The notes under the pieces were generated by a model, which was not told the origin of the DNA, ran no database searches, and worked only from the letters and a program-made list of their open reading frames with translations. The position numbers and the translations under genes are program-made. Source: an uncultured Eubacteriales bacterium (GTDB lineage Bacteria; Bacillota; Clostridia; Christensenellales; Aristaeellaceae). From it: 34,622 bases of DNA. The stretch covers positions 1 through 34,622 of the forward strand of contig CADCHI010000027.1 in assembly GCA_902801165.1 (NCBI GenBank). The letters are read 5' to 3'. Below are positions 1 through 6,366 of the stretch, one piece after another (position 1 is the first letter of the stretch; each line of letters begins with the position of its first letter).

Positions 1-174
1 AAGCCTCGTCGCCTCCGGCTCCTCGGCTTTACATCATAGCCATTTTGTTGGTGTCATTTATTCCGCATCTTTTTTGTCCAAATTTGTGTACCAATTTGGG
101 AGCGAAGAATCCTTTCATCATCTGTGTCGATCCTGACATAGTTTTAGTGTAATTTCATTTTATCCGCCAACGAA
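1..174. other. AT-rich gene-free stretch
   Basis: No credible gene is seen here. From about position 36 to 174 the DNA is clearly richer in A+T than the rest of the window. A 7-bp inverted repeat (CCAAATT at 78-84, AATTTGG at 93-99) is preceded on the plus strand by a T-run; read on the minus strand the hairpin is followed by A residues, so it does not look like a terminator on either strand. The first 30 bases can also fold (AAGCC near 1-5 against GGCTT near 25-29). It may be the remnant of an intergenic region or of a decayed gene. Confidence 0.5.
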
Positions 175-672
175 AATTCCCGGCGCTTGAATCAGTGGCG
201 CCGGGAATTGATGTCAGGAAGCCGATAGCATATGGAGCAGAGTGCTTTGCGCTCAGCGCGGCAGCAAATGGAAGCCGGCCTTGCCGGCCCCTGCGCTTGA
301 ATCAGTGGCGCCGGGAATTGTTGCCAGGAAGTCGATAGCATATGGAGCAGAGTGCTTTGCACTCAGCGCGGTAGCAGAAGGAAGCCGGCCCTGCCGGCCC
401 CTGCGCTCAAAGGCGGCAGCAGATGGAAGCCGGCCCTGCCGGCCCCGTGCGCTTGAATCAGTGGCGCACGGGATTGATACCAGGAAGGCGGCAGCAATCG
501 GGGTTGAGCGCCCTGCGCTCAAAGGCGGCAGCAGAAGGAAGCCGGCCCTGCGTCTTGCTCTCGTAGACTAACGCTTCCTGCAAAGGAAAATCCCGTGCGC
601 TTGAATCAGTGGCGCACGGGATTGATACCAGGAAGGCGGCAGCAATCGGGGTTGAGCGCCCTGCGCTCAAAG
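175..672. repeat. Palindromic repeat array (REP-like), four modules
   Basis: The core motif CGCTTGAATCAGTGGCG occurs near 184-200, 294-310, 449-465 and 597-613. The first copy is a near-perfect hairpin: AATTCCCGGCGC at 175-186 pairs with GCGCCGGGAATT at 198-209. Between the cores lie shorter palindromes of the type GCCGGC-CT-GCCGGC and repeated tracts ending in CTGCGCTCAAAG. The segment at 444-524 is repeated almost exactly at 592-672, giving an 81-bp direct repeat with a 148-bp period. The last copy runs into the 3' end of the minus-strand gene at 667-1773 and supplies its stop codon. Short open frames across this region are composed of repeat units and are not credible proteins. The array may be a REP/MITE-like element family or a transcription-terminating block. 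Confidence 0.8.
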
Positions 673-1773
673 GGATTGGTCCCGCGCCAGCTGGCGGTTC
701 TTGTAGGCGGGGTCGCCGGTGACGTCCTTCAGCACGGTGATTTCCGGCGGGGTGGGCAGGCCGGCGCTGGGGGAGTACATGAACAGCACGGCCCTGTCGG
801 CGCTGAAGGGGTACACGTCCAGCTCGAAGCGACAGCCCGAGTAGAAGAAGCGGTACTTGGTCTTGCGCACGCTGTGCAGGGAGCTGTCGCCCTCCATCAG
901 GTAGCGGATGTAGGCCTTTTCGGAGATCGGCTTCTCGGTGACCCACCGGGCGCCGTCCTCCATGGTGTGCTTTTCGGTGTAGAAGTAGAGGTAGTCCTCG
1001 CCGTTCTTCTGCTGGCGGATGCGCCGCTCCACGCCGGGGTGGGAGACGTTCAGGTAGGTCTGCATCATGTCCAGGGCCAGGGCGTTGTAGCGCTGGGTTA
1101 GGGCCTCGACGTCGGGCATTTCCACCAGGAACTTGCGCTTCTCGACCATCGGCTCCGGCTCGCCCAGCACGCGGTAGATCTCCCGCATGGCGTGGTTGAT
1201 CTTCTCCTCGAAGTTCACGGAGTTGTCCACGATGCGCAGGTTGGGGTGCCCGCTCCAGGCCCGCAGGGTGCGGTCGTCCATCTCCCGCGCGTACTCCAGC
1301 GACTCCGTGCGGGCGGCGTTGCCCAGGTTGTAGGCGAACTCCGCGCCCTTGGCGCAGGTCACCAGGTGGATCACGGCGTCGTAGCCCGCCAGCACGCCGG
1401 CCTCGGTGCGGCCGTCGAAGCGGGCTAGGACCTCCCGGAACTCGTCGTCGGTGATGTAGGCCTTGTCGTCCATCAGGGCGCGGTCGTAGATGATCAGCAC
1501 GTTGTCCTCGGGCACCACCTCGGCGGCGCGCAGGGCCAGCTGCTCCTTGTGGATCTGGTCCGCGATGACGAAGTCCTGGAAGGCGAGCATCGACATGCAG
1601 CCGCCAAAGGGGCGGATGCCGAAGCCGGAAATCAGCTCCGTGGCGGTCTCCGGGATGGTAATGACCCGCCAGCCGTCCTCCTGCTTGAACTCGTGAAGCA
1701 CGCGGCTGATCAGCGTGGTCTTGCCCGCGGCGGGGCCGCCGGTCAGCACGATCTTGGTGATTCTCTTCGCCAT
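667..1773 (-). CDS. P-loop NTPase fused to a CYTH-like domain (Ttd14-like family)
   Basis: 368 residues. The N-terminal half is an AAA_28-type kinase-like P-loop domain: Walker A GGPAAGKTTL at about residues 12-21, followed by a DRALMDDKAY segment typical of this family. The C-terminal half (about 210-345) has alternating charged strands, including YLYFYTEKHT and RFELDVYPF, consistent with a CYTH/triphosphate-tunnel fold. The same architecture occurs in the eukaryotic TRPL translocation defect protein 14 family; the bacterial versions have no firm function, and binding of nucleotides or phosphorylated ligands is inferred. The ATG follows AGGAGG with good spacing. It lies 34 bp downstream of the HAD gene on the same strand, so the two are probably co-transcribed. 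The last residues and stop codon fall inside a repeat copy, so the natural C-terminus may have been altered by repeat insertion. Confidence 0.82.
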   Translation of the reverse strand: MAKRITKIVLTGGPAAGKTTLISRVLHEFKQEDGWRVITIPETATELISGFGIRPFGGCMSMLAFQDFVIADQIHKEQLALRAAEVVPEDNVLIIYDRALMDDKAYITDDEFREVLARFDGRTEAGVLAGYDAVIHLVTCAKGAEFAYNLGNAARTESLEYAREMDDRTLRAWSGHPNLRIVDNSVNFEEKINHAMREIYRVLGEPEPMVEKRKFLVEMPDVEALTQRYNALALDMMQTYLNVSHPGVERRIRQQKNGEDYLYFYTEKHTMEDGARWVTEKPISEKAYIRYLMEGDSSLHSVRKTKYRFFYSGCRFELDVYPFSADRAVLFMYSPSAGLPTPPEITVLKDVTGDPAYKNRQLARDQSL

Positions 1774-1807
1774 GGGATTCGCTCCTCCTGTCGTCGTCGG
1801 ACGTGGT

Positions 1808-2461
1808 TCAGTCGAAAAGGTGCGCCATCAGCTCGGGCACCGTCTTGAAGTACAGGTCGCAGTTGTCGCGCATGAAGCGCTCGATTTGGGGAATATCGTT
1901 GGCCCAGCCCGCCGCCGCGAAGGGCACGCCCGCCGCCTGGGCCATGTCGTAGCCGGGCTTCAGGTCGTCCAGTACCAGCAGCTGCTCCGGCGCGAGATCG
2001 TAAGTGGCCATGATCTGCTCCAGTGCCCAGGGACTGGGCTTGCGCTGCTCCGGCGGGCACTCCCAGCCGAAGACCATGTCAGGCTCCGGCAGGTCGTTGG
2101 CCCGGTAGTCCCGCAGGATGTTGTCCCGGTAGGAGTGGGAGATGACGCATAGCAGACCGCCCCGGCGCTTCTGCTCCAGCAATACTTCGCGGATGCCCGG
2201 GTAGGCCTGGGGCACGTGGTCCTGCACAAAGGCGTTCCAGTATTCCTGCTCGTGCTTCATCTGGGCGTCGCTCATGCCCACGTCGTCCCGGAAGAAGGCC
2301 ACCACGCCCGGGTCGAAGTTCTTGACGAAGTACTCCTCCAGCGTGCAGCGGTAGTCCGGGAAGTGCTCCCGGGTGTACTGCACAAAGCAGGGGTAGTGCA
2401 CGGTGGCCGTGCTGTTGACGACGGTGTCGTCGTGGTCGACGACGAGACAGGGATATCTCAT
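1808..2461 (-). CDS. HAD-superfamily hydrolase (phosphatase-like)
   Basis: 217 residues, a normal length for a HAD subfamily I phosphatase with a helical cap. Motif I is VVDHDDTV at residues 7-14, with nucleophile Asp9 and acid/base Asp11. Motif II is the Ser in VISHSY, motif III the Lys in RKPSP, and motif IV the acidic pair in LVLDDLKPG. The cap lies between motifs I and II. The fold predicts hydrolysis of a small phosphorylated metabolite in the cytoplasm; the substrate cannot be read from sequence. The ATG has AAGGAGG just upstream. The gene is first in a two-gene minus-strand unit with the P-loop/CYTH protein and is divergent from the ABM-fold gene at 2680. Confidence 0.88.
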   Translation of the reverse strand: MRYPCLVVDHDDTVVNSTATVHYPCFVQYTREHFPDYRCTLEEYFVKNFDPGVVAFFRDDVGMSDAQMKHEQEYWNAFVQDHVPQAYPGIREVLLEQKRRGGLLCVISHSYRDNILRDYRANDLPEPDMVFGWECPPEQRKPSPWALEQIMATYDLAPEQLLVLDDLKPGYDMAQAAGVPFAAAGWANDIPQIERFMRDNCDLYFKTVPELMAHLFD

Positions 2462-2601
2462 GGGCCCTCCTTGCGGCGCGTGAAGCGCATATATGAAAGA
2501 ATTAGACGAACGACGCCGAAAATCCTGCCTCCACCGCGGGAAAATGCAGAAAAACAGGGGGAGCCGCGCCTGGAGGAAAGGCGCGACGCCTTCGTCCTCC
2601 C

Positions 2602-2630
2602 TTGACAGTGCCCGCCGATCCTGCTATGAT
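2602..2630 (+). promoter_or_regulatory. Strong sigma-A promoter for the ABM/Nudix pair
   Basis: TTGACA at 2602-2607, a 17-bp spacer, and TATGAT at 2625-2630. The -35 is a full consensus match and the -10 has one mismatch. The start of transcription should fall near 2637, which leaves the gene start at 2680 with a leader of about 43 nt and rules out the longer reading frame that begins inside the -35 element. Confidence 0.85.
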
Positions 2631-2679
2631 GAAACCACATCAGGGAACGCTTGAAAGCACAGCTGCGGAGGGATGGGGA

Positions 2680-3003
2680 ATGATCACGGTCAACCTGTAT
2701 TATACCGGCGCAAACGGCGCCGCCCGGCGCTTCGCCGAGGAGATGGAGGCCAGCGGAACTGCTGACGCCATCCGCGCCGAGGCGGGCAACCTGCGCTACG
2801 CCTACTTCCTGCCGATGGACGACCCGGAGACGGTGCTGCTCATCGACAGCTGGGAGAGCCAGGAAGCCATCGACCGGCACCACGCCTCGCCGATGATGGC
2901 GACCATCGCGGCGCTCCGGGAGAAGTACGACCTGCACATGCGGGCGGAGCGGTTCGTCAGCGCCGAGGACGCGCCGGGGGACGAGCGGTTCCTTCGCAAG
3001 TAA
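2680..3003 (+). CDS. Antibiotic biosynthesis monooxygenase (ABM)-fold protein
   Basis: 107 residues beginning MITVNLYYTG. The pattern of a first beta strand, a helix with AARRFAEEM, the strand LRYAYFLPMDDPETVLLIDS, then SWESQEAIDRHH and a final hydrophobic helix with the strand MRAERF is typical of the dimeric alpha/beta-barrel ABM family (YgiN-like). Members include quinol and haem monooxygenases and many with no known reaction; no specific activity can be assigned. The start was chosen because GGAGGG lies just upstream and because longer starts overlap the promoter. It is followed by the Nudix gene after 36 bp, so they probably form one transcript. Confidence 0.8.
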   Translation: MITVNLYYTGANGAARRFAEEMEASGTADAIRAEAGNLRYAYFLPMDDPETVLLIDSWESQEAIDRHHASPMMATIAALREKYDLHMRAERFVSAEDAPGDERFLRK

Positions 3004-3039
3004 GAGATACCGAGCATAGAGGATGGAGATGAAGAACCC

Positions 3040-3543
3040 ATGCTGAAGGACCAGGGCTTTTGCCCGGCGTGCGGCGCAAAGCTGATCGAGAAGCCGCTGG
3101 ACGGAGAGGGCGTCGTGCCCTTCTGCGAGAACTGCGCGGCCTTCCGCTTTCCCCAGTACAACGTGGCGGTGAGCATGATCACCCGCGACCCCGCCACCGG
3201 GAAGATACTGCTGATCCAGCAGTACGGGCGGCCCAGCTATATCCTCGTCGCCGGGTACGTCAACCGGGGCGAGCAGGCCGAGCACGCCGTGGTCCGGGAG
3301 ATCCGGGAGGAGACCGGCCTGACGGCCACCGAGGTGCGCTTCAACCGCACGAAGTTTTTCGAGCCGTCCAACACGCTGATGATCAACTTCACGGCCTTCA
3401 TACGCGACGCCGGGGAGCTGCACACCAACGCTGAGGTGGACCGGTACAGGTGGTTCACGCCCCAGGAGGCCCGGGAGAACATTCGCCCCAACAGCCTCGC
3501 GGCGGAGTTCCTGAACGCCTACCTGGACGGGGAAGGGCTTTAG
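3040..3543 (+). CDS. Zinc-ribbon Nudix hydrolase (NudC-like)
   Basis: 167 residues. A zinc ribbon at the N-terminus uses Cys8, Cys11, Cys29 and Cys32 (CPAC and CENC). A complete Nudix box spans residues 72-94, with the metal-binding REIREE core. This arrangement is that of the NADH pyrophosphatase group, but the protein is shorter than E. coli NudC (about 257 residues) because it lacks the N-terminal domain, and the NudC signature after the Nudix box (SQPWPFPQS) is replaced by FFEPSNTLM. It should hydrolyse a nucleoside diphosphate linked to another moiety; NAD(H) or NAD-capped RNA as substrate is only a possibility. The start has GGAGATGAAG upstream. Confidence 0.88.
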   Translation: MLKDQGFCPACGAKLIEKPLDGEGVVPFCENCAAFRFPQYNVAVSMITRDPATGKILLIQQYGRPSYILVAGYVNRGEQAEHAVVREIREETGLTATEVRFNRTKFFEPSNTLMINFTAFIRDAGELHTNAEVDRYRWFTPQEARENIRPNSLAAEFLNAYLDGEGL

Positions 3544-3586
3544 GCGCGCCAAATCAGCGGCGCGACGGCAATGCAAACATGGGTTA

Positions 3587-3615
3587 GGGGACTTCTGCCA
3601 CTGGCGGAAGTCCCC
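3587..3615 (+). terminator. Hairpin downstream of the Nudix gene
   Basis: GGGGACTTCTGCC at 3587-3599 pairs with GGCGGAAGTCCCC at 3603-3615, with one G-U pair and a very short loop. The following bases are only moderately T-rich, so termination may be imperfect, but it sits between two convergent units where a terminator is expected. Confidence 0.6.
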
Positions 3616-3630
3616 CTGAACGTTTATGAC

Positions 3631-3669
3631 AAAGAAAAGCGCTTCAAGTCTTTCGACCTGAAGCGCTTT
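3631..3669 (-). terminator. Rho-independent terminator of the tRNA pair
   Basis: On the minus strand an 11-bp perfect stem (arms 3659-3669 and 3636-3646, TGAAGCGCTTT type) is followed by TTTTCTTTG. The first base of the stem is the final A of the encoded CCA of tRNA-Glu, so the terminator abuts the mature tRNA 3' end with no trailer. Confidence 0.85.
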
Positions 3670-3743
3670 GGTACCGCCACGGGGACTCGAACCCCGGTTT
3701 TCGCCGTGAGAGGGCGACGTCTTAACCGCTTGACCATGGCGGC
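3669..3743 (-). tRNA. tRNA-Glu (anticodon CUC)
   Basis: 75 nt including an encoded CCA. The acceptor stem is GCCGCCA with TGGCGGT (the outermost pair is G-U), the T-arm has GGTTCGAGTCC, the D-arm has GGTCAAGCGGTTAAGAC, and the anticodon loop is CTCTCAC, giving CUC, which reads GAG. It is the promoter-distal member of a two-tRNA unit, 5 nt after tRNA-Gln. Confidence 0.95.
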
Positions 3744-3748
3744 ATACC

Positions 3749-3822
3749 TGGCTGCCGAACCTGGATTCGAACCAGGACTAAATGAGTCAGAGTCATTCGT
3801 GCTACCTTTACACAATTCGGCA
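3749..3822 (-). tRNA. tRNA-Gln (anticodon CUG)
   Basis: 74 nt including an encoded CCA. The acceptor stem is TGCCGAA with TTCGGCA; the U1-A72 pair and G73 discriminator are usual for tRNA-Gln. The anticodon loop CTCTGAC gives CUG, which reads CAG. The T-loop is GGTTCGAATCC. It is the first tRNA of the pair, after a consensus promoter. Confidence 0.95.
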
Positions 3823-3860
3823 TCGTCAACCGGACACGACGTGCCCGACCGACAAGAGAT

Positions 3861-3889
3861 ATTATATATGCCAGCGGACAAAATGTCAA
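3861..3889 (-). promoter_or_regulatory. Consensus promoter of the tRNA pair
   Basis: Read on the minus strand: TTGACA (3884-3889), a 17-bp spacer, TATAAT (3861-3866). Both hexamers match the sigma-A consensus fully, as expected for a stable-RNA promoter. The tRNA-Gln 5' end is about 38 nt downstream of the -10. Confidence 0.93.
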
Positions 3890-3968
3890 GGCGTTTTCGC
3901 AAATTTATCTGTATTTTACCTTCTGAATGAATGCGGAAATTAAATATTCGTAAATGGGGTCAAAGTGC

Positions 3969-3997
3969 TTGAAAGTTTTATCTGAAAGGTTTATGCT
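3969..3997 (+). promoter_or_regulatory. Probable promoter of the HPr-like gene
   Basis: TTGAAA at 3969-3974, a 17-bp spacer, and TATGCT at 3992-3997. Each element has some mismatches. The predicted start near 4004 leaves a leader of about 50 nt before the ATG at 4054. Confidence 0.6.
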
Positions 3998-4053
3998 GGT
4001 ATTGAATGGAAAGAAAGTTCCCAACTATGTCAGTGAATAAGGAGACGGAGCCC

Positions 4054-4284
4054 ATGAAAGCCGTTAATATCAAGCTCAGCCTGGCGGAGAATGTCAAGAC
4101 CTTCGTCAACATCGCCAATCGGTATCCCTACGACATCGACCTCCGCGTGGGTCGCCACGTCGTGGATGGCAAATCCATCCTGGGTATCTTCAGCCTGGAC
4201 CTGTCCAAGCCCATCACCCTGGAAGTGTATGCCGACCATTGCGATGACCTGATGGAAGAGCTGAAGCCCTTCATCATCGGCTGA
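4054..4284 (+). CDS. HPr-family protein without the active-site histidine (Crh-like)
   Basis: 76 residues, slightly shorter than typical HPr (85-88). The second half fits HPr well: KSILGIFSL around residues 40-48 matches the regulatory Ser46 region (KSILGVMSL in many HPr proteins), with Ser41 as the Ser46 equivalent, followed by a strand like ITLEVYAD. The first half lacks the GLHARPA motif: around residues 12-20 it reads ENVKTFVNI, so the phosphorylatable His15 is missing. It therefore cannot relay PTS phosphate in the usual way. Bacillus Crh also lacks His15 and acts only through Ser46 phosphorylation with CcpA; a similar regulatory role is inferred. AAGGAG lies at 4039-4044. The longer in-frame start at 4006 would be almost leaderless and was rejected. 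Confidence 0.8.
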   Translation: MKAVNIKLSLAENVKTFVNIANRYPYDIDLRVGRHVVDGKSILGIFSLDLSKPITLEVYADHCDDLMEELKPFIIG

Positions 4285-4302
4285 GTTCGAGTATCGGAAA
4301 TT

Positions 4303-4335
4303 ATGAGCCGCCCCTGTGAAACGGGGGCGGCTCAT
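4303..4335. terminator. Bidirectional hairpin between convergent genes
   Basis: ATGAGCCGCCCC at 4303-4314 pairs perfectly with GGGGCGGCTCAT at 4324-4335. Short T-rich tails occur on each side (ATTTG on the plus strand, AATTTCC on the minus strand). It separates the HPr-like gene from the convergent DUF218 gene. Confidence 0.8.
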
Positions 4336-4353
4336 ATTTGTGTCGGGCAGGGG

Positions 4354-5091
4354 TTACAGCCTGCCCTTCAGGAAGGCGACCGAGATGGAGCAGGCCTCCC
4401 GGATCATGAAGTGGAACAGCGTCGGGCCGGTGTACTCCGCGGCGATGCCGTGGGCGTTGACCAGGCCGGCGCGCTTGGCCAGCCGCAGGGAGCGCCAGAC
4501 GTGGTAGTTGTTGGTGATGATGCCGATGGCGGCATCGTCCCGGTCGATCAGCGCCTTCGTGTTGGCGATGTTCTCGGCGGTATCCGCAGACTGGTCCTCC
4601 ACCCATATGCGCTGGGGGTCCACGCCCCGGCGCACCAGCTCGTCATGGATGCACTGGGCCTCGCTGATGGGCTCGTCCGGGCCCTTGCCGCCGGTGGCGA
4701 TGATCACCGCGTTGGGGTGCTCGTCCAGGCAGGCCATCACGGCGTTCAGCCGCCGGGTCAGCGCCGGGCTGGGTCCCTCGGGGTTCACCCGGGCCCCCAG
4801 CACCACCAGGTAGTCCAGGTTGGCCGGGGCCGTGGCGTGCATGCCGCTGATCACCAGCGATTCCAGCGCGATGAGCGCCGCCAGGCCCAGGCACAGCAGG
4901 CCGCGCCAGGCCCAGCGCACCCAGGGGGGCAGCTTGATCAGCGTGGAGAGCCCTGCCGCGATGAACAGCGCGCCCAGCACGGGCCAGATCCAGCTGATGC
5001 TCAGGCCGAAACGGGAGTAGCCGCCGATCACCAGGAAGTAGATGAAGCAGGCGGCGCCGAGGACCAGGTAGAGGGATCGGAGGATTTTCAT
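4354..5091 (-). CDS. DUF218 (YdcF/SanA/ElyC-type) membrane protein
   Basis: 245 residues. Three hydrophobic helices occupy about 5-24, 33-52 and 63-82, and the rest is an extracytoplasmic DUF218 domain beginning DYLVVLGARV (93-102). Conserved DUF218 features include the ATGGKG loop, the ED-x(3)-T-x(2)-N pattern in EDQSADTAENI, and TNNYHVWRS near the C-terminus. Relatives such as SanA and ElyC affect envelope integrity and undecaprenyl-phosphate use, but the biochemical activity of the family is unsettled. The ATG has AAAGGAAA upstream with rather long spacing. It sits alone, between convergent HPr and a hairpin-bounded spacer. Confidence 0.85.
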   Translation of the reverse strand: MKILRSLYLVLGAACFIYFLVIGGYSRFGLSISWIWPVLGALFIAAGLSTLIKLPPWVRWAWRGLLCLGLAALIALESLVISGMHATAPANLDYLVVLGARVNPEGPSPALTRRLNAVMACLDEHPNAVIIATGGKGPDEPISEAQCIHDELVRRGVDPQRIWVEDQSADTAENIANTKALIDRDDAAIGIITNNYHVWRSLRLAKRAGLVNAHGIAAEYTGPTLFHFMIREACSISVAFLKGRL

Positions 5092-5140
5092 GGTGTGTGT
5101 TTCCTTTCGTTCGGGGCAATGGGGGAGGCTCGCGAAAGTC

Positions 5141-5407
5141 GCGAGGCGCGGACGCCCCGTGGGCTCCGCGCCTCTCAGACCGCTGACAAAGCCCGCAAAC
5201 GCAAGAATCTCTGTTGAAAAAATGAAGAGGAGGAGATCCTTGCTTGCCGTGTTGGCTTCAATTGCAAATTTCGGTCACTTACGTGCGGGTAAGCTCCCTT
5301 ATTTGCAATTTCGCCGCCTTGCCTTGCGAGCTTTTTCAGCGGCCGCCAGTCTGTTGACTTTGTCAACATCCTGCGAGGCGCGGATGCCCCGTGGGCTCCG
5401 CGCCTCT
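5141..5407. repeat. Spacer bounded by two copies of a 35-bp palindrome
   Basis: Copies at 5141-5175 and 5373-5407 differ at one base. Each is itself a hairpin (AGGCGCGGA against TCCGCGCCT, with an inner GCCC/GGGC stem), so the pair also acts as terminal inverted repeats. Between them lies a second structure, ATTGCAAAT at 5261-5269 with ATTTGCAAT at 5301-5309, enclosing CTTAC (5278-5282) and GTAAG (5289-5293), and a palindrome GTTGAC-TTT-GTCAAC at 5353-5367. No credible gene is present. The right copy sits 8 bp past the Rrf2 stop codon and may help end that transcript. A non-autonomous mobile element is a possible origin. Confidence 0.7.
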
Positions 5408-5415
5408 GTCCGCGC

Positions 5416-5841
5416 TTACTTCGCGGGCTGGGAGATATTGCCGTCCACAACGTCCCGAAGGGAGATGCCGCTCAGGTAGTCGGTGACCACCTTGCCCAGG
5501 CCTATCCAGACGGGCAGGGTCTGGCAGCAGCTGCTGCGCTCGCAGGTGTTCTTGCCCTGCTCAAGGCAGGCGACCGGCGCCATGGAGCCTTCCGCCACCT
5601 GCAGGATGTCGTTCACGGTGTATTCTTCGGTCGGTTTGGCGAGCATGTAGCCGCCCTGGTAGCCACGGACCGCCCTGAGCATGTCGGCCTGGCTGAGATG
5701 CAGCGCGATCTGTTCCAGGTATTTCTTGGAAATACCCTGTCGCGCGGATACGTCCTTCAAGGTCACGTAGCCGTTCTTCTGGTTTTCCGCAATATCCACC
5801 ATCATCCGAAGAGCATAACGGCCTTTGGTTGATATTTTCAA
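5416..5841 (-). CDS. Rrf2-family transcriptional regulator (possible Fe-S or thiol sensor)
   Basis: 141 residues. It starts MKISTKGRYALRMMVDIA, the typical Rrf2 N-terminus, with the winged helix over about 25-68 (recognition helix near SKKYLEQI and wing RGYQGGY). Cysteines at 92, 100, 105 and 106 lie where IscR has its three cluster ligands (92, 98, 104), so Fe-S or redox sensing is plausible, though the spacing differs. The start codon is TTG (5839-5841), chosen because AGGGGG lies 8 bases before it and the N-terminus matches the family exactly. It is divergent from metQ. Some Rrf2 proteins, such as CymR, control sulfur amino acid uptake, so control of the neighbouring methionine transporter is inferred. 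Confidence 0.9.
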   Translation of the reverse strand: MKISTKGRYALRMMVDIAENQKNGYVTLKDVSARQGISKKYLEQIALHLSQADMLRAVRGYQGGYMLAKPTEEYTVNDILQVAEGSMAPVACLEQGKNTCERSSCCQTLPVWIGLGKVVTDYLSGISLRDVVDGNISQPAK

Positions 5842-6140
5842 GTCTTCAGCCCCCTATTGAGTTGTGCATAGTATACCCGTTTCAAAAAACAGTTTCCCCG
5901 CGGGATATGGCCTTGCCGCGGCAAGGCGCGCCCGCAGTCAAGCGATGCGCGGTATCGCCTCCTTCCGTTTGGCGGAACCGAAACGGAGTATTATGAGATT
6001 GTACATATTGAAAATGGTATAATACATCTGCTTAATAATAACATATATGGAATAAGAATGCAAGCCGACGTGTTACCGTGGTGACAGACCCCTCCCGTTA
6101 ATGCGGTGACACGGTGTGATTGCGTCGATGAAGGACCTTA

Positions 6141-6163
6141 ACTTATAGATTAAAACTATAAGT
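6141..6163. promoter_or_regulatory. Perfect 8-7-8 palindrome, candidate operator
   Basis: ACTTATAG at 6141-6148 and CTATAAGT at 6156-6163, separated by ATTAAAA. It is AT-rich within GC-rich DNA and ends 18 bp upstream of the -35 element at 6182. Length and symmetry suit a dimeric winged-helix regulator such as the divergent Rrf2 protein; the pairing of the two is inference. Confidence 0.55.
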
Positions 6164-6181
6164 GGATATGCGTTTCGCGTA

Positions 6182-6211
6182 TTGGACAAATCTATAGCCC
6201 GGTGGTATACT
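6182..6211 (+). promoter_or_regulatory. Probable metQ promoter (extended -10)
   Basis: TTGGAC at 6182-6187, an 18-bp spacer, and TATACT at 6206-6211 preceded by TGG (extended -10). The weak -35 is compensated by the TGn motif. Confidence 0.6.
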
Positions 6212-6366
6212 GGTACCCGACTGAAAGAAAGGGGGCGTGCCCGGTGGAAAAGTGCGCATATGTTTCCCGCGCGGTGCTGCTGAGCCGCTGTCGAATGTGC
6301 CGCTGAAAACGAAAGAGCATGTTCGAACAACCCCGAAACCATGAATTGATACAGGAGGTAAATCCC

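Larger units (their letters stand above)
5842..6366. promoter_or_regulatory. 525-bp divergent regulatory region rrf2/metQ
   Basis: No gene is seen here. It contains an extended -10 element (TGGTATAAT, 6015-6023) without a clear -35, an inverted repeat ACCGTG/CACGGT (6075-6080 and 6110-6115), a perfect 8-7-8 palindrome (6141-6163) and a second promoter (6182-6211). From about 6218 to 6366 it gives metQ a leader of roughly 150 nt. I looked for the SAM-I (S-box) core and for a T-box and saw neither, so any leader control would be of an unrecognised type. Confidence 0.6.

Noticed and set aside
242-571. Short plus-strand open frame in the repeat array
   Set aside because: Its sequence is just translated repeat units (RSKAAADGSRPCRP-type periodic segments) without a ribosome site or family likeness.
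175-672. Repeats considered as a CRISPR array
   Set aside because: Spacing is irregular, the units are palindromic and diverge, the intervening sequences are themselves repetitive, and no cas gene is near.
2602-2679. Upstream start for the ABM-fold gene
   Set aside because: The extra 26 residues would be encoded inside a near-consensus promoter (TTGACA-17-TATGAT), and a good ribosome site is present before the ATG at 2680.
5090-5479. 129-codon plus-strand open frame between DUF218 and rrf2 genes
   Set aside because: It crosses the hairpin-bounded repeat element and the end of rrf2 in antisense; it has no plausible start signal, and its reading is explained by the repeats.
6030-6366. SAM-I or other methionine riboswitch in the metQ leader
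   Set aside because: The conserved S-box core (GAGGGACTGGCCC-like segment and GAAACCCGGCAACC) is not present, and no T-box sequence was found.
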